Shown: positions 1 through 7,669 of the stretch, piece after piece
How the letters are laid out: every line of letters starts with the position of its first letter
Position numbering within the stretch: the stretch's first letter is position 1
Assembly (NCBI GenBank): GCA_015061725.1
Contig: SUVX01000036.1
Location: forward strand, 1-35,814
Direction: 5' to 3'
DNA length: 35,814 nt
DNA from: Lentisphaerota bacterium
GTDB taxonomy: Bacteria; Verrucomicrobiota; Lentisphaeria; Victivallales; Victivallaceae
Translations under genes and position numbers: made by a program
The notes under the pieces: generated by a model
What the model saw: the letters and a program-made list of their open reading frames with translations, nothing else
Told to the model about the DNA's origin: nothing
Database searches by the model: none

Positions 1-59
1 AAATAAATTATTTTATCAGAAAATCTGATTCAAAGCACTTAAATTGTGTTGTTTTGACT

Positions 60-118
60 ACATCGGTTTCCCGATGTCTCAAATTGAATTTTCAAGGTTA
101 CATCGCACTATTCAATTT
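60..118 (-). other. Structured leader of the leftward transcript
   Basis: Two inverted repeats lie downstream of the leftward promoters. ACATCGG pairs with CCGATGT across a four-base loop (GAAA on the minus strand, a GNRA tetraloop) at 60-77. AAATTGAA pairs with TTCAATTT at 81-88 and 111-118. A third AT-rich stem (ATCAGA/TCTGAT) lies near positions 15-30. Structured leaders of this sort precede 16S rRNA genes, but the gene itself is outside the window. Confidence 0.5.
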
Positions 119-150
119 TCAATCAGCAACCACTTTTTTTGTGGTGTCTC

Positions 151-182
151 ATAATATATCATTCATTGTTTCTCTTGTCAAG
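151..182 (-). promoter_or_regulatory. Leftward sigma70 promoter, innermost of three
   Basis: Read on the minus strand this is TTGACA, a 17-base spacer and TATATT, close to a perfect sigma70 promoter. The transcript would start near position 145 and run off the left edge. It would begin with a small hairpin (ACCAC/GTGGT at 129-133 and 141-145), then a longer one at 60-77. No protein-coding gene follows within the window, so a stable RNA or leader-controlled operon to the left is the likely target. That target is an inference. Confidence 0.7.
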
Positions 183-261
183 CGAACTTTTGAAGATTTC
201 TGAGATTTTTTTATCAACCTTCGCTTCAGTGTCATTCGGCACTGTTGCGAATGTAGAGACT

Positions 262-292
262 TAATATATCATAAAAATTTGCTTTGTCAAGC
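262..292 (-). promoter_or_regulatory. Leftward sigma70 promoter, middle of three
   Basis: The minus strand reads TTGACA, a 16-base spacer and TATATT. It repeats the spacing and the downstream T/A-GTCTC or GAGAC discriminator region of its two neighbours. The expected transcript leader folds into a stem in which TTCGC pairs with GCGAA and AGTG with CACT, before reaching the next promoter about 110 bases further left. Confidence 0.65.
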
Positions 293-369
293 AAGATTTT
301 TAAAATTTTCAAGTTTTTCATCAGCCTGCCCTGCTCTTCATGAACTCGTCATGAGGCGCAGAACGAGAC

Positions 370-402
370 ATAATATATCACCCGAATTTATTTTGTCAAA
401 TT
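370..402 (-). promoter_or_regulatory. Leftward sigma70 promoter, outermost of three
   Basis: The minus strand reads TTGACA, a 16-base spacer and TATATT, followed by ATGTCTC. It lies about 110 bases upstream of the middle copy. The leader contains a TCATGA / TCATGA hairpin. Three near-consensus promoters stacked at roughly equal spacing is the arrangement known from rRNA operons. Confidence 0.65.
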
Positions 403-534
403 ATTTCGAGCAGAAAATGCGCTTTTTTTTGCAAAAAAGCTGCCCAACGCGCAAGCGCGTGGGCGCAGGTGTGTATGCGGGCAATGTGGATGGCAACGGC
501 GGTGTGCAAACTGCGGCGGTGTGGCGCTTGTTTA

Positions 535-570
535 TGGACCAGGTGGACCTGATGGACCTGATGGACAACG
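535..570. repeat. 9-bp array TGGACCTGA, copy 1
   Basis: Four 9-base units (TGGACCAGG, TGGACCTGA, TGGACCTGA, TGGACAACG) sit directly after the GGCGCTTG start of the first macro-repeat. The same motif in reverse complement (GTCCATCAG) forms the array at 27863-27907, so it is a dispersed motif. Confidence 0.85.
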
Positions 571-701
571 TGGGTGCGCCACGGGATACCCCGTGGGTTT
601 GCGGAGCGCAGTTTGGTGTGGCGCGGGCGGGAATATGCCGGTGGGTGACGCGGGCAGTATGGCAACGGTGGCGCGCGGGCGGCGGGGGCGCGGCGCTTGT
701 A

Positions 702-752
702 TCTGACCTGTCTGACCTGTCTGACCTGTCTGACCTGTCTGACCTGTCTGAC
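702..752. repeat. 9-bp array TCTGACCTG, copy 2
   Basis: Five identical TCTGACCTG units plus six further bases occupy the same place in macro-repeat 2 that TGGACCTGA units occupy in copies 1 and 3. The perfect identity of the units points to recent expansion by slippage. A multiple-of-three unit gives spurious open frames in all phases. Confidence 0.9.
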
Positions 753-888
753 AAAGTGGTGCGCCACGGGATACCCCGTGGGTTTGCATGCCGCTGTCTG
801 GTTTGGCGCGGGTGATGATATGCCGCAGGGTGGCGCAGGCAGTATGGCAACGGTGGTGTGCGGGCTGCGGGGGTGTGGCGCTTGTTTA

Positions 889-924
889 TGGACCAGGTGG
901 ACCGGATGGACCTAATGGACAAGA
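889..924. repeat. 9-bp array TGGACC-type, copy 3
   Basis: Four imperfect units (TGGACCAGG, TGGACCGGA, TGGACCTAA, TGGACAAGA) lie in the third macro-repeat. They match copy 1 rather than copy 2, so the copy 2 array has been replaced or has drifted independently. Confidence 0.8.
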
Positions 925-1033
925 TGGGCGCGCCAAGGGATAACCCGAGGGTTTGCTGTGCCGTTGTTTGGTATGGCTCGGGGGCAGATTTACCGCGGGG
1001 GAAAACAAAACTAACCAAACCCAAAAACAAATC

Positions 1034-1137
1034 CGGCGGCGAGGCTCGTAAAGAGTCAGCCGCCGCTCCCACGGGTAAGTCTGTGAGGGATTTTTAAGGG
1101 ACTCTTCCCTTAAACGGTCGGGCAACGCACCCGACCG
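1034..1137. other. Cluster of three hairpins beyond the glycosidase gene
   Basis: Three inverted repeats follow one another: CGGCGGC/GCCGCCG (1034-1040 with 1059-1065), TTAAGGGA/TCCCTTAA (1094-1101 with 1106-1113, four-base loop) and CGGTCGGG/CCCGACCG (1115-1122 with 1130-1137). They lie beyond the 3' end of the minus-strand glycosidase operon and may help stop or stabilise its transcript. None is followed directly by a long T run on the minus strand. Confidence 0.5.
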
Positions 1138-1158
1138 CTACATGGCTTTTTTTGCCAA

Positions 1159-1183
1159 GCTTTTTTTCACCTGGAAAAAAAGC
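1159..1183 (-). terminator. Hairpin terminator overlapping the glycosidase stop codon
   Basis: GCTTTTTTTC (1159-1168) pairs with GAAAAAAAGC (1174-1183) across a five-base loop. The TGA stop of the 1196-aa gene (1167-1169) lies inside the hairpin, and the last codons (Arg-Phe-Phe-Ser-Arg) are read from it. Its core resembles the longer hairpins at 30585 and 35695. Confidence 0.6.
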
Positions 1184-4100
1184 GGGGACTCCAGAGTTCG
1201 AGTTCGGAGAGCCAGGTGATGCCGGAACGTGGACCGAGGTGGATGGTAAGTTCGCGGGTTTTGACGGGTTTAAAGGAAATAGAAACCTCATCAACATCGA
1301 CTTCGGGTTCTCCGCCTTTTTTGCGCTTGAAGGAGGCAAGTTTTTTGCCGTTGGCACTGACGGAAATCTCATTGTAACCGCCGTGAAGCCAAAGTTTAAC
1401 AAGCGAAACATCAACGGGGTGATCGAACTTGAAAGCAATATCAGCAGGTTTGTTGTTTTTCCAGGCAACGGCCCATTTGGAGAGAACCTTTTGCCAATTC
1501 AACTTTTTTCCCTGAATGAGCTTGCTGGCAAGTGCCTGCTTGCGATTGAAAAGATTCTGACCTTTGTCAGAAACATAATCGGGCGCATTCTTGTAGGAAA
1601 GATCAAACTTGACTTTTGAATTGGGTCCGTCAATGGGGATGTTGCGTTTCCAGCGGCAGGCATTTCCGGTCAGACAGACCATATTTTCGGGAAAATGTTT
1701 GTACGCGGGGGCGGCGGGGAAGGTAAACCGCCAGATATCGTGACCGGTTTTGCAGCCGAACTTCTTCTGTAAAGCGGCAAAACGGGCAGGCGCCTGGGCG
1801 TTGGAGTAAATCTTTTCATCAAGAACAATATCCGAAACAAGGACGATTTCACCTTTTCCGAGTTTTCCGGGAGAAAGAGGCTTGCGTTTGGAACCGTCAA
1901 GACGGTATTGGAAAGTCTTTTTGTCAAAAATCACAAGGTTGCCACCGTTGCGGACATAATCCAATAACTTTTTAACGGTCACATCGTCAAGATAGGAGGC
2001 GGGGGGGACGTAAACAACTTTATAATCCGAAAGCTTCCGGTCTTTGCGGGCAATATTTTCTTCAGTAACAAAATGGAACCAGCTGCGGTTGTGGGGACCG
2101 AGCATGGTGAAAAGCTCTTCGAGACAGGATTTATCGGGATTGCGCGAGAAGAAATGCGTTGCCATGCGATCAGCATTGGAGCTGAAAATGGCACAGTCGG
2201 CAGCGGGATATTTCAATTTATTCATTTTCGGCAGCTGCCGCAAAACGTGCATGACTTCGTGGAAACGGTCGGGCGCGCCGAAAAGATCACTCTGGGAGTT
2301 GCCGAACCAGTCAAAAAGGGCGAGTTGAAAACTGTTTCCACCGGCGCGGAAGACCTGACTCAACACCTCACGGGTATCCCGGGGATTGAGTGAAACGAAA
2401 TAGGCTTCAATGTGGACACAGGGAGCTGCGGGGGTACCGGAAATATCCGTAAGATACTTGGCGAGAAATCCGGCACCCTGTCTGCCTGCACCGCCGCCCC
2501 AGCGGGTCTGGGTCGTGACCCAGTCAAAACGTCCGAAGAAGGCATCGTATCCGAAAGCGTAGGGAAAAGATGTTCCGACACAGCTGGAAATTTTGACATG
2601 AGGATGATTCTTGCGGATGAAGGTCATAAGCCTTTCAATTCCTGCAATATAACGTTTGCGGACAAAACGCAGCCAGACAAGGCGTTCAACAGGAGTTGCT
2701 TTGGCAAGTTCTGTTTTGGGGAATCCGATTTTGCCGCCTCCGAATTCTTTTTTTGCTTCCTCCTCCCATTTTTTCCAGGTGCCGGGTTCTTGAGAAAGAT
2801 AAGCATTGCGGATCCTCATGTAGTGGGTATTGGGCTGTTCATCGTCTTCGTGTCCGAGGCGGACGATTCCCATCAGATCGGGCCAGCGTTTGAGGACAAG
2901 ATCAATCTGCTTTTCTTTCTGGGCGATGGTGCGCGGATCACCCCAGAAGTAAGTGACTTTCCCCTGAATTTTCGGGGCGGCGTTGGGTTGGGAGAACATT
3001 CCGTCACTGCGTTTGAGTTTGGTGTCAAAGAGCAGACGGGTCATGTATTTACGGTTCATTCTTGCGGCAAAAATCTTTTCGGAGGGATCGGCGCCGCTGT
3101 CGGGATAATGCGTCACACCTCCGGCAGTGCGGCTGGCGCGGTAATGACTGACCACATCGCGGAAATAATTGTAACTGATACCGTGATGAAGTCCGAAGAC
3201 CGTAACAGGACGGTAGGAGACGTTACCGTATTCAAGGAATCCATTGTAGAAATATCCTGTAAGTTCGTTGCCGGGATACATTTTTTCACCGGTCATCAAC
3301 TCTTTGAAAAGCGGATCGGGTGTGTGCCATGCCATCGGCGGTTCGGTATGCGCCTGAGCTTCAGTTGCCGCAAAAGCCGGGTCTACGGTGAGGGACTTGT
3401 TTGAACTGCCGGTAATGACTTTGAAAAATGCGGAGGGATGACGGTAGCCGATACGGTCCCAGAAGGGCATGGTATAGACTTCTCCCGTCGTGCGACGGTT
3501 GCGGAATACGGCAACCGCCAGACGTTTATGGGGCAATTGCGCCTCAACTTTGCCGTAACCCATATTTTCATAGGGCAGACGGATTTCAAAACGCCAGTCG
3601 GTTTTGTTGATTTCAGCCTTGACTTTTGCGCCGTTCCAGGTGGAATCGCGGTTGAAAAGATCCTGATATTCTCCGTGGGGAGTAACGATCACCTGATAAC
3701 AGGATCTGCCGATACCCTGAGCATCCACAAAAACTTCGACGTTGTCATTGGCGTAAAAGCCGTCGGGATTGTTTTTGACAGCTTTGAGTTTGTGCATCAA
3801 TGGTTCTTTGCAGATACCGGTAATAACCAGTTCTTTGTTATCCGTGGCAAGAGCTGTTTGAGTGAGTTCCGGGGCAACTTCCCATTTGAAACCGTTGCGG
3901 TTGTATTTGAAAAAGCCGTCAAAGGTAAGCTTTGCTGAAAAATCTTCTGAAACGGGAACCTGCGGCGTGAATGCGCCGGGAGTCAACTCAACATTGTCAA
4001 ACTCAAGCACGCCCGTGGACTTGATTGCCGCCAGACGCATGGCACAGTATTTGAGTTTCGGAGGTGTCTTGAAAGTAAAGTAAATTCTTTTGACGCCGCC

Positions 4101-4757
4101 GGTATCTTTGGTAACGGGCATGTGCTGAATGGTTTTATTAAATTCTTTGCCGCCGCCTCTGAAAACCAGTTCAAACCCGGCATTGCCCTTGAAGTTCTGC
4201 GCTTTAACGTCAGCGGAAAGGGTGAAAACAGTATCCGCAGGCAGATAGACCCACTGTTTGATCCAGGCAAAGGTTTCGCCTTTGAGTCTGCCGGTGACTT
4301 TGCCGTTTGCAACGCGGAAGGCACCGGACTTGTCAGCCGCCCAGCCGGTGCATCCGTATTTGCCGATACGGACCTTTTCAAAATCTCCGTAACGGATCTT
4401 ATCTGCGATTTCAACCTTGAGATTTTTGATCCGCAGTTTTGCGCCCTCCTGCGGGACCAGATAAACGATAAATACCCGGAGAGGTGCTTTCGGGACAGGA
4501 AAAGTAATGCTGTGTACATTCTTCCCCGGAGAAACAGAAAAGTGCCGGTATGTGGATTTGCTGCTGTTGGTTGTAAGCAGTCCACGGGCTTTACCGCTGC
4601 CCTCCGCGGTAAAAGAAAGTTTGACAGTTTCTCCGTTTGACGTGGCAAACTCCTTACTTTTCCACACTTTGGAGAGGTCGATTTCCGGCAGTTCAAAGGT
4701 GACAGCGGACAGCAGGGCGGCTGAAAAAAAACAAAGCAGAAAAGTCAGAGCACGCAT
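1167..4757 (-). CDS. Secreted multidomain glycosidase-like protein (GH42-like core, CBM9-like module)
   Basis: A 1196-residue exported protein, probably acting on polysaccharide or glycoside at the cell surface. Residues 1-18 are a signal peptide. Residues 20-260 look like one or two carbohydrate-binding beta-sandwiches. Residues 270-430 resemble a CBM9/DOMON module (DNVEVFVDAQG near 338). Residues 490-845 look like a TIM barrel, with Glu637/Glu640 (RLGHEDDE) and Glu784 (VHIEAYF) as candidate catalytic acids. Residues 850-980 resemble the glutamine-amidotransferase-like middle domain of GH42 enzymes (YKVVYVPPASYLDD, then a GGNLVIFD strand). The C-terminus (about 1090-1196) is a galactose-binding-like sandwich. 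The ATG follows AAGGA. The gene begins 11 bases after the phosphoesterase gene, so the two form an operon. The exact GH family and substrate are uncertain; the domain calls are by eye. Confidence 0.7.
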   Translation of the reverse strand: MRALTFLLCFFSAALLSAVTFELPEIDLSKVWKSKEFATSNGETVKLSFTAEGSGKARGLLTTNSSKSTYRHFSVSPGKNVHSITFPVPKAPLRVFIVYLVPQEGAKLRIKNLKVEIADKIRYGDFEKVRIGKYGCTGWAADKSGAFRVANGKVTGRLKGETFAWIKQWVYLPADTVFTLSADVKAQNFKGNAGFELVFRGGGKEFNKTIQHMPVTKDTGGVKRIYFTFKTPPKLKYCAMRLAAIKSTGVLEFDNVELTPGAFTPQVPVSEDFSAKLTFDGFFKYNRNGFKWEVAPELTQTALATDNKELVITGICKEPLMHKLKAVKNNPDGFYANDNVEVFVDAQGIGRSCYQVIVTPHGEYQDLFNRDSTWNGAKVKAEINKTDWRFEIRLPYENMGYGKVEAQLPHKRLAVAVFRNRRTTGEVYTMPFWDRIGYRHPSAFFKVITGSSNKSLTVDPAFAATEAQAHTEPPMAWHTPDPLFKELMTGEKMYPGNELTGYFYNGFLEYGNVSYRPVTVFGLHHGISYNYFRDVVSHYRASRTAGGVTHYPDSGADPSEKIFAARMNRKYMTRLLFDTKLKRSDGMFSQPNAAPKIQGKVTYFWGDPRTIAQKEKQIDLVLKRWPDLMGIVRLGHEDDEQPNTHYMRIRNAYLSQEPGTWKKWEEEAKKEFGGGKIGFPKTELAKATPVERLVWLRFVRKRYIAGIERLMTFIRKNHPHVKISSCVGTSFPYAFGYDAFFGRFDWVTTQTRWGGGAGRQGAGFLAKYLTDISGTPAAPCVHIEAYFVSLNPRDTREVLSQVFRAGGNSFQLALFDWFGNSQSDLFGAPDRFHEVMHVLRQLPKMNKLKYPAADCAIFSSNADRMATHFFSRNPDKSCLEELFTMLGPHNRSWFHFVTEENIARKDRKLSDYKVVYVPPASYLDDVTVKKLLDYVRNGGNLVIFDKKTFQYRLDGSKRKPLSPGKLGKGEIVLVSDIVLDEKIYSNAQAPARFAALQKKFGCKTGHDIWRFTFPAAPAYKHFPENMVCLTGNACRWKRNIPIDGPNSKVKFDLSYKNAPDYVSDKGQNLFNRKQALASKLIQGKKLNWQKVLSKWAVAWKNNKPADIAFKFDHPVDVSLVKLWLHGGYNEISVSANGKKLASFKRKKGGEPEVDVDEVSISFKPVKTRELTIHLGPRSGITWLSELELWSPRFFSR

Positions 4758-4768
4758 AAAAAAATTCC

Positions 4769-6082
4769 TTATTTTTTGGCGGGGATTTTGAATTTTGTGA
4801 CAAGAGTTTTGCCCTCTCTGCCGAAAGTTTCAACAGGAGTTACTTCCATCGTGCCTGTCGCACCGGGAACAACTTTGATGTTTTGCGGAAAACGCAGCAT
4901 GGGACGGCGTCCTTTTTTGGGCACATAGAAGTCAGAGACGACATAGAACTCCAACGTTTTGTATTTTTTATCATCAAACTTGAGTTTGACCTTGTAGGAA
5001 TGGACCATGTCAGGATGTTTTGCCCGGTCGGTACGGAGGAAATAGAATTTCTTATCGGCAACGATTTCCGCCCTGGCTCCCGGAGCAAATTCAGGCGCAA
5101 CAGTTTTTTCGGCGCGCTTGTCGGTGTAAACGGCCTTTGAAGGATCATACGGCAGCTCGATACGCCATCTCTTTTCAGGATTGATTTCCTTCATGGTATT
5201 GGCATCGTAACGGTAAACGAGCATATATTTGTCAAAAACTTCAATCCAGGTGAAGTTTCTGCCGCGCGAGGCAAGTCCGGGACGGAAAGAACCGATAAGT
5301 TTGCCCGGCATCTTGGGCGTGACACGGGGAAGAACACCGACACTGATGGCGGTGAAGTCGCCCTGCCAGATGGCGCGTTCATCCTGCAAGGCAAGATGGG
5401 TGTGTCCCGAGAGAGAAACCGCCTGCGAATGATTTTCCAACATCTTGCGGACAAGGTCATAGCGCCAGTACCAGCCAGTATTTTTGGGCGATTTCTTCCG
5501 CCATGTCGAACTTGACATGGTGAACGCCGGGGGACAATGGGTCATCACAAAAACCGGCTTGCCCGGAGCCGCCTTTTCAGCCTTGCCGATCAAATCAGAA
5601 ACCTGTTTCACCTCTTCGGGGGTATGGTTGTTTTCGCCCTTTTCATCCGTGGCGGAAACGGCGATAATGGAGTAACCTTTGACAACGGTGTGTCTGAGCC
5701 ATTCAGGTGTCATTCCGATATTCGTGAAAAATCTTTTGAGACTTTCTTTTGCAGGAAGACGTTTTGTTCCCTTGCGCGCCCAGAAGTCATGGTTTCCGGG
5801 AATGGCAATATGTACGGGAGGCACTTTGCATTTTGAAAAATGTTTTTCGTAAATTTTGCGGTAAGTCTTATAACTTTCAGCATCCGCAACCGATGCCGCC
5901 AGATCTCCGCAGAAAAGAACGGCATCAGGATTTTTTGCGGCAACAAAAGCAAAAACTTTTTCAAGTTCTTTCCATCGGGCATGGATATCGCTGGTAACGG
6001 CAATTTTCAAACGCGGCACATCCGCCGCAGAAACGGCAACTGCTGTAAACAGCAACAGCAGCAATAATTTAACTTTTTTCAC
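4769..6082 (-). CDS. Secreted calcineurin-like metallophosphoesterase
   Basis: A 437-residue protein with a signal peptide (residues 1-19, Val-Ser-Ala before the cut). The metallophosphoesterase metal-binding motifs appear in order: SDIH (31-34), GDL (59-61), GNHD (96-99), then THCPP and SGHTH further on. It should hydrolyse a phosphomonoester or phosphodiester outside the cytoplasm using two metal ions; the substrate is unknown. The last 120 residues are a beta-rich extension beyond the catalytic domain. The start is GTG at 6080-6082, six bases after GGAGGG; no better ATG precedes the signal peptide. It is first in an operon with the large glycosidase-like gene, so it may remove phosphate groups from the same polymer. 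That link is inferred. Confidence 0.82.
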   Translation of the reverse strand: MKKVKLLLLLLFTAVAVSAADVPRLKIAVTSDIHARWKELEKVFAFVAAKNPDAVLFCGDLAASVADAESYKTYRKIYEKHFSKCKVPPVHIAIPGNHDFWARKGTKRLPAKESLKRFFTNIGMTPEWLRHTVVKGYSIIAVSATDEKGENNHTPEEVKQVSDLIGKAEKAAPGKPVFVMTHCPPAFTMSSSTWRKKSPKNTGWYWRYDLVRKMLENHSQAVSLSGHTHLALQDERAIWQGDFTAISVGVLPRVTPKMPGKLIGSFRPGLASRGRNFTWIEVFDKYMLVYRYDANTMKEINPEKRWRIELPYDPSKAVYTDKRAEKTVAPEFAPGARAEIVADKKFYFLRTDRAKHPDMVHSYKVKLKFDDKKYKTLEFYVVSDFYVPKKGRRPMLRFPQNIKVVPGATGTMEVTPVETFGREGKTLVTKFKIPAKK

Positions 6083-6193
6083 ACGAACTACCCTCCGATA
6101 TTTAAAACTTTAATTTAAGTTACATCTTGTATCCGGTGAATCAATGGATAAAAACGACAAATCCGATAGATAAAACTTTACCTGACAGGATTT

Positions 6194-6222
6194 AATTTAT
6201 CTTTTCTGCAGAAAAAAGTCAA
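6194..6222 (-). promoter_or_regulatory. Promoter of the phosphoesterase-glycosidase operon with palindromic operator
   Basis: On the minus strand the -35 box is TTGACT (6217-6222), the spacer 17 bases and the -10 box TAAATT (6194-6199). The spacer holds a perfect 14-base palindrome, TTTTCTGCAGAAAA (6202-6215). A dimeric repressor bound there would block RNA polymerase. The operon start codon lies about 110 bases downstream, leaving a long AT-rich leader. Confidence 0.55.
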
Positions 6223-6276
6223 ATTAAAAAACAGTTTTTTAAATGTAAAAACTTTCAGAGGGATATATAAAATAAA

Positions 6277-6306
6277 CCCTTCTGTGCATTTTTCAGCACA
6301 AAAGGG
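6277..6306 (-). terminator. Terminator after the MFS gene
   Basis: CCCTT-TGTGC (6277-6287) pairs with GCACA-AAGGG (6296-6306) with one internal mismatch. On the minus strand it is followed by TTTATTTTATAT. It lies 45 bases past the MFS stop codon and separates that gene from the phosphoesterase operon promoter. Confidence 0.65.
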
Positions 6307-6350
6307 CGGGGAGTAAACAGAAAGCAGAACCCAAAAAGTTCTGCAAAAAC

Positions 6351-7568
6351 TTATACCTCCATTTTGTCTATGGTGCCGCTTTTCTCTGTTTTGGAAAAGA
6401 AACAGTACGGCACGCAGATCAAAAGCAGAATGACCGCCGCCGCAACGAAGATGGAACGGACTCCGGTCAGAAGCACCAGACTGCCGCTTAAGAACGAACA
6501 GACGATACCGCCTGCGGTATTGATTCCGCCGGACCAGCCGAAAAATGTACCGCGCAATTCCGCGCTGGTGGTTTTGGCAAGAATCACCTGAAGAACCGGC
6601 TGCAGTCCGCCTGCGGCGAAATAGGTGAAGAAACGTGCGATGATCAGCATTTCAACATTAAATGAAAACGCCTGTCCGAGCGTGAAGGCCGCACTGAAAA
6701 TAATAATCGGCACGATCAGTTTCTGCGGATTGTATTTGTCGCACAGTTTACCGACGGCAACGCCGGAAATAACTCCGCCGAGGGCAGCGGCGGCACTGAT
6801 GATTCCGGTATAGAACGCCGCCCCGTCTTTGCCGTGGACAAGTTCAACCTGCATGGCGAGGAAGGGCTGTTCGATACGGCGGGCGATCCCCATGAGCAGG
6901 AACATCACCAGCAGCCAGAGAATTGCGGGGTTGGCAAGGTATTTGAAAGAAAATTTGACCTTTTCTTTTTTGGCGGCGGTATAGTTGAAGTTTTCTTTGA
7001 CAAAAATATGAACCAGTACCGCACTCAAAAGATAGATGGCGCCGCAGGTGAAAAAGGCGGTTTTAAATCCGGCATAGTGAACGATCAAACCTCCGGCAAG
7101 ATATCCGACCATATTGCCGCTCCAGATGGATGTACTGACGGCACCGAGGACGAATCCGTGTTTTTCAGGCGGCGTGGTACTTACAAGGAGAGTCTGTGCG
7201 GGAACAACCGTTCCTGAGAAAAAAGAACAGATAAAGCGGATAAGCACCAACACCCAGAAATTGGGCGCAAGCGACAGCAGCGGATAAAAGATTGCAGCAG
7301 CATAACTTGCCCGGAGCAGCATGATTTTGCGTCCGAACCTGTCGGCGAGGATACCCCAGACGATATTGGCGACACAAAGGCTTGACATACCGGCAAGATA
7401 ATACAGCGAGACATAAAGTCCGCGCAATTTTTCATTGTCGATATGGAGGTTTTCGCGCAGCAGGATCGGAATAAAGGGCATACAGCACCCGAACCCGATC
7501 ATCGCAAGAAACTGCGAAATCCAGACAATATACAAATTTTTCCGCCAATGTGTATACATCGTATCCAT
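6351..7568 (-). CDS. MFS transporter, DHA1-type (MdtG-like)
   Basis: A 405-residue inner-membrane protein with about twelve hydrophobic segments, the usual length for the major facilitator superfamily. The loop after segment 2 carries motif A (GILADRFGRK). The stretch RFICSFFSGTVVPAQTLLV and the following GFVLGAVSTS resemble the proton-coupled DHA1 multidrug exporters such as MdtG. It probably exports small compounds by proton antiport, but sugar transport cannot be excluded because its neighbours handle glycans. The ribosome binding site is weak; a second ATG lies three codons downstream. It appears to be a single-gene unit with a terminator on either side. Confidence 0.8.
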   Translation of the reverse strand: MDTMYTHWRKNLYIVWISQFLAMIGFGCCMPFIPILLRENLHIDNEKLRGLYVSLYYLAGMSSLCVANIVWGILADRFGRKIMLLRASYAAAIFYPLLSLAPNFWVLVLIRFICSFFSGTVVPAQTLLVSTTPPEKHGFVLGAVSTSIWSGNMVGYLAGGLIVHYAGFKTAFFTCGAIYLLSAVLVHIFVKENFNYTAAKKEKVKFSFKYLANPAILWLLVMFLLMGIARRIEQPFLAMQVELVHGKDGAAFYTGIISAAAALGGVISGVAVGKLCDKYNPQKLIVPIIIFSAAFTLGQAFSFNVEMLIIARFFTYFAAGGLQPVLQVILAKTTSAELRGTFFGWSGGINTAGGIVCSFLSGSLVLLTGVRSIFVAAAVILLLICVPYCFFSKTEKSGTIDKMEV

Positions 7569-7612
7569 AATCTCTATAAAAACCTCTATTTTTACATAAT
7601 ACTCACAAATAT

Positions 7613-7644
7613 TTTACGGGGTCGAGTTTCCCCAACCCCGTAAA
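7613..7644 (-). terminator. Hairpin after the pseudopilin operon
   Basis: TTTACGGGGT (7613-7622) pairs perfectly with ACCCCGTAAA (7635-7644) across a 12-base loop, 26 bases past the stop of the last pseudopilin gene. On the minus strand the tail is ATATTTGTG rather than a pure T run, so termination may be partial. Confidence 0.5.
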
Positions 7645-7669
7645 TAAAACTGTTTTAATTTTTTCTTAA

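Larger units (their letters stand above)
430..1015. repeat. GC-rich tandem macro-repeat, period 169-185 bp
   Basis: Three degenerate copies start at the shared word GGCGCTTG (523, 692, 877), preceded by a partial copy from about 470. Each copy holds a short 9-bp array, then GTGCGCCACGGGATACCC-like sequence forming a hairpin (579-596 and 764-781, decayed in copy 3), then a GC-rich stretch with GGCAGTATGGCAACGGTGG. The period differs because the 9-bp arrays differ in length. The open frames here (for example 279-815 plus and 401-1072 minus) change with repeat number, lack ribosome binding sites and look non-coding. Confidence 0.8.

Noticed and set aside
702..752. CRISPR array
   Set aside because: The units are 9 bp and directly adjacent, with no spacers and no cas genes in the window.
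521..1072. Collagen-like or proline/glycine-rich small proteins (for example GPGGPDGPDG) in several frames
   Set aside because: They are read from 9-bp repeats whose unit is a multiple of three, have no ribosome binding site, and exist in many overlapping frames on both strands.
2412..3404. 330-residue plus-strand open frame
   Set aside because: It lies antisense within the secreted glycosidase-like gene, has low-complexity codon shadow composition and no ribosome binding site.
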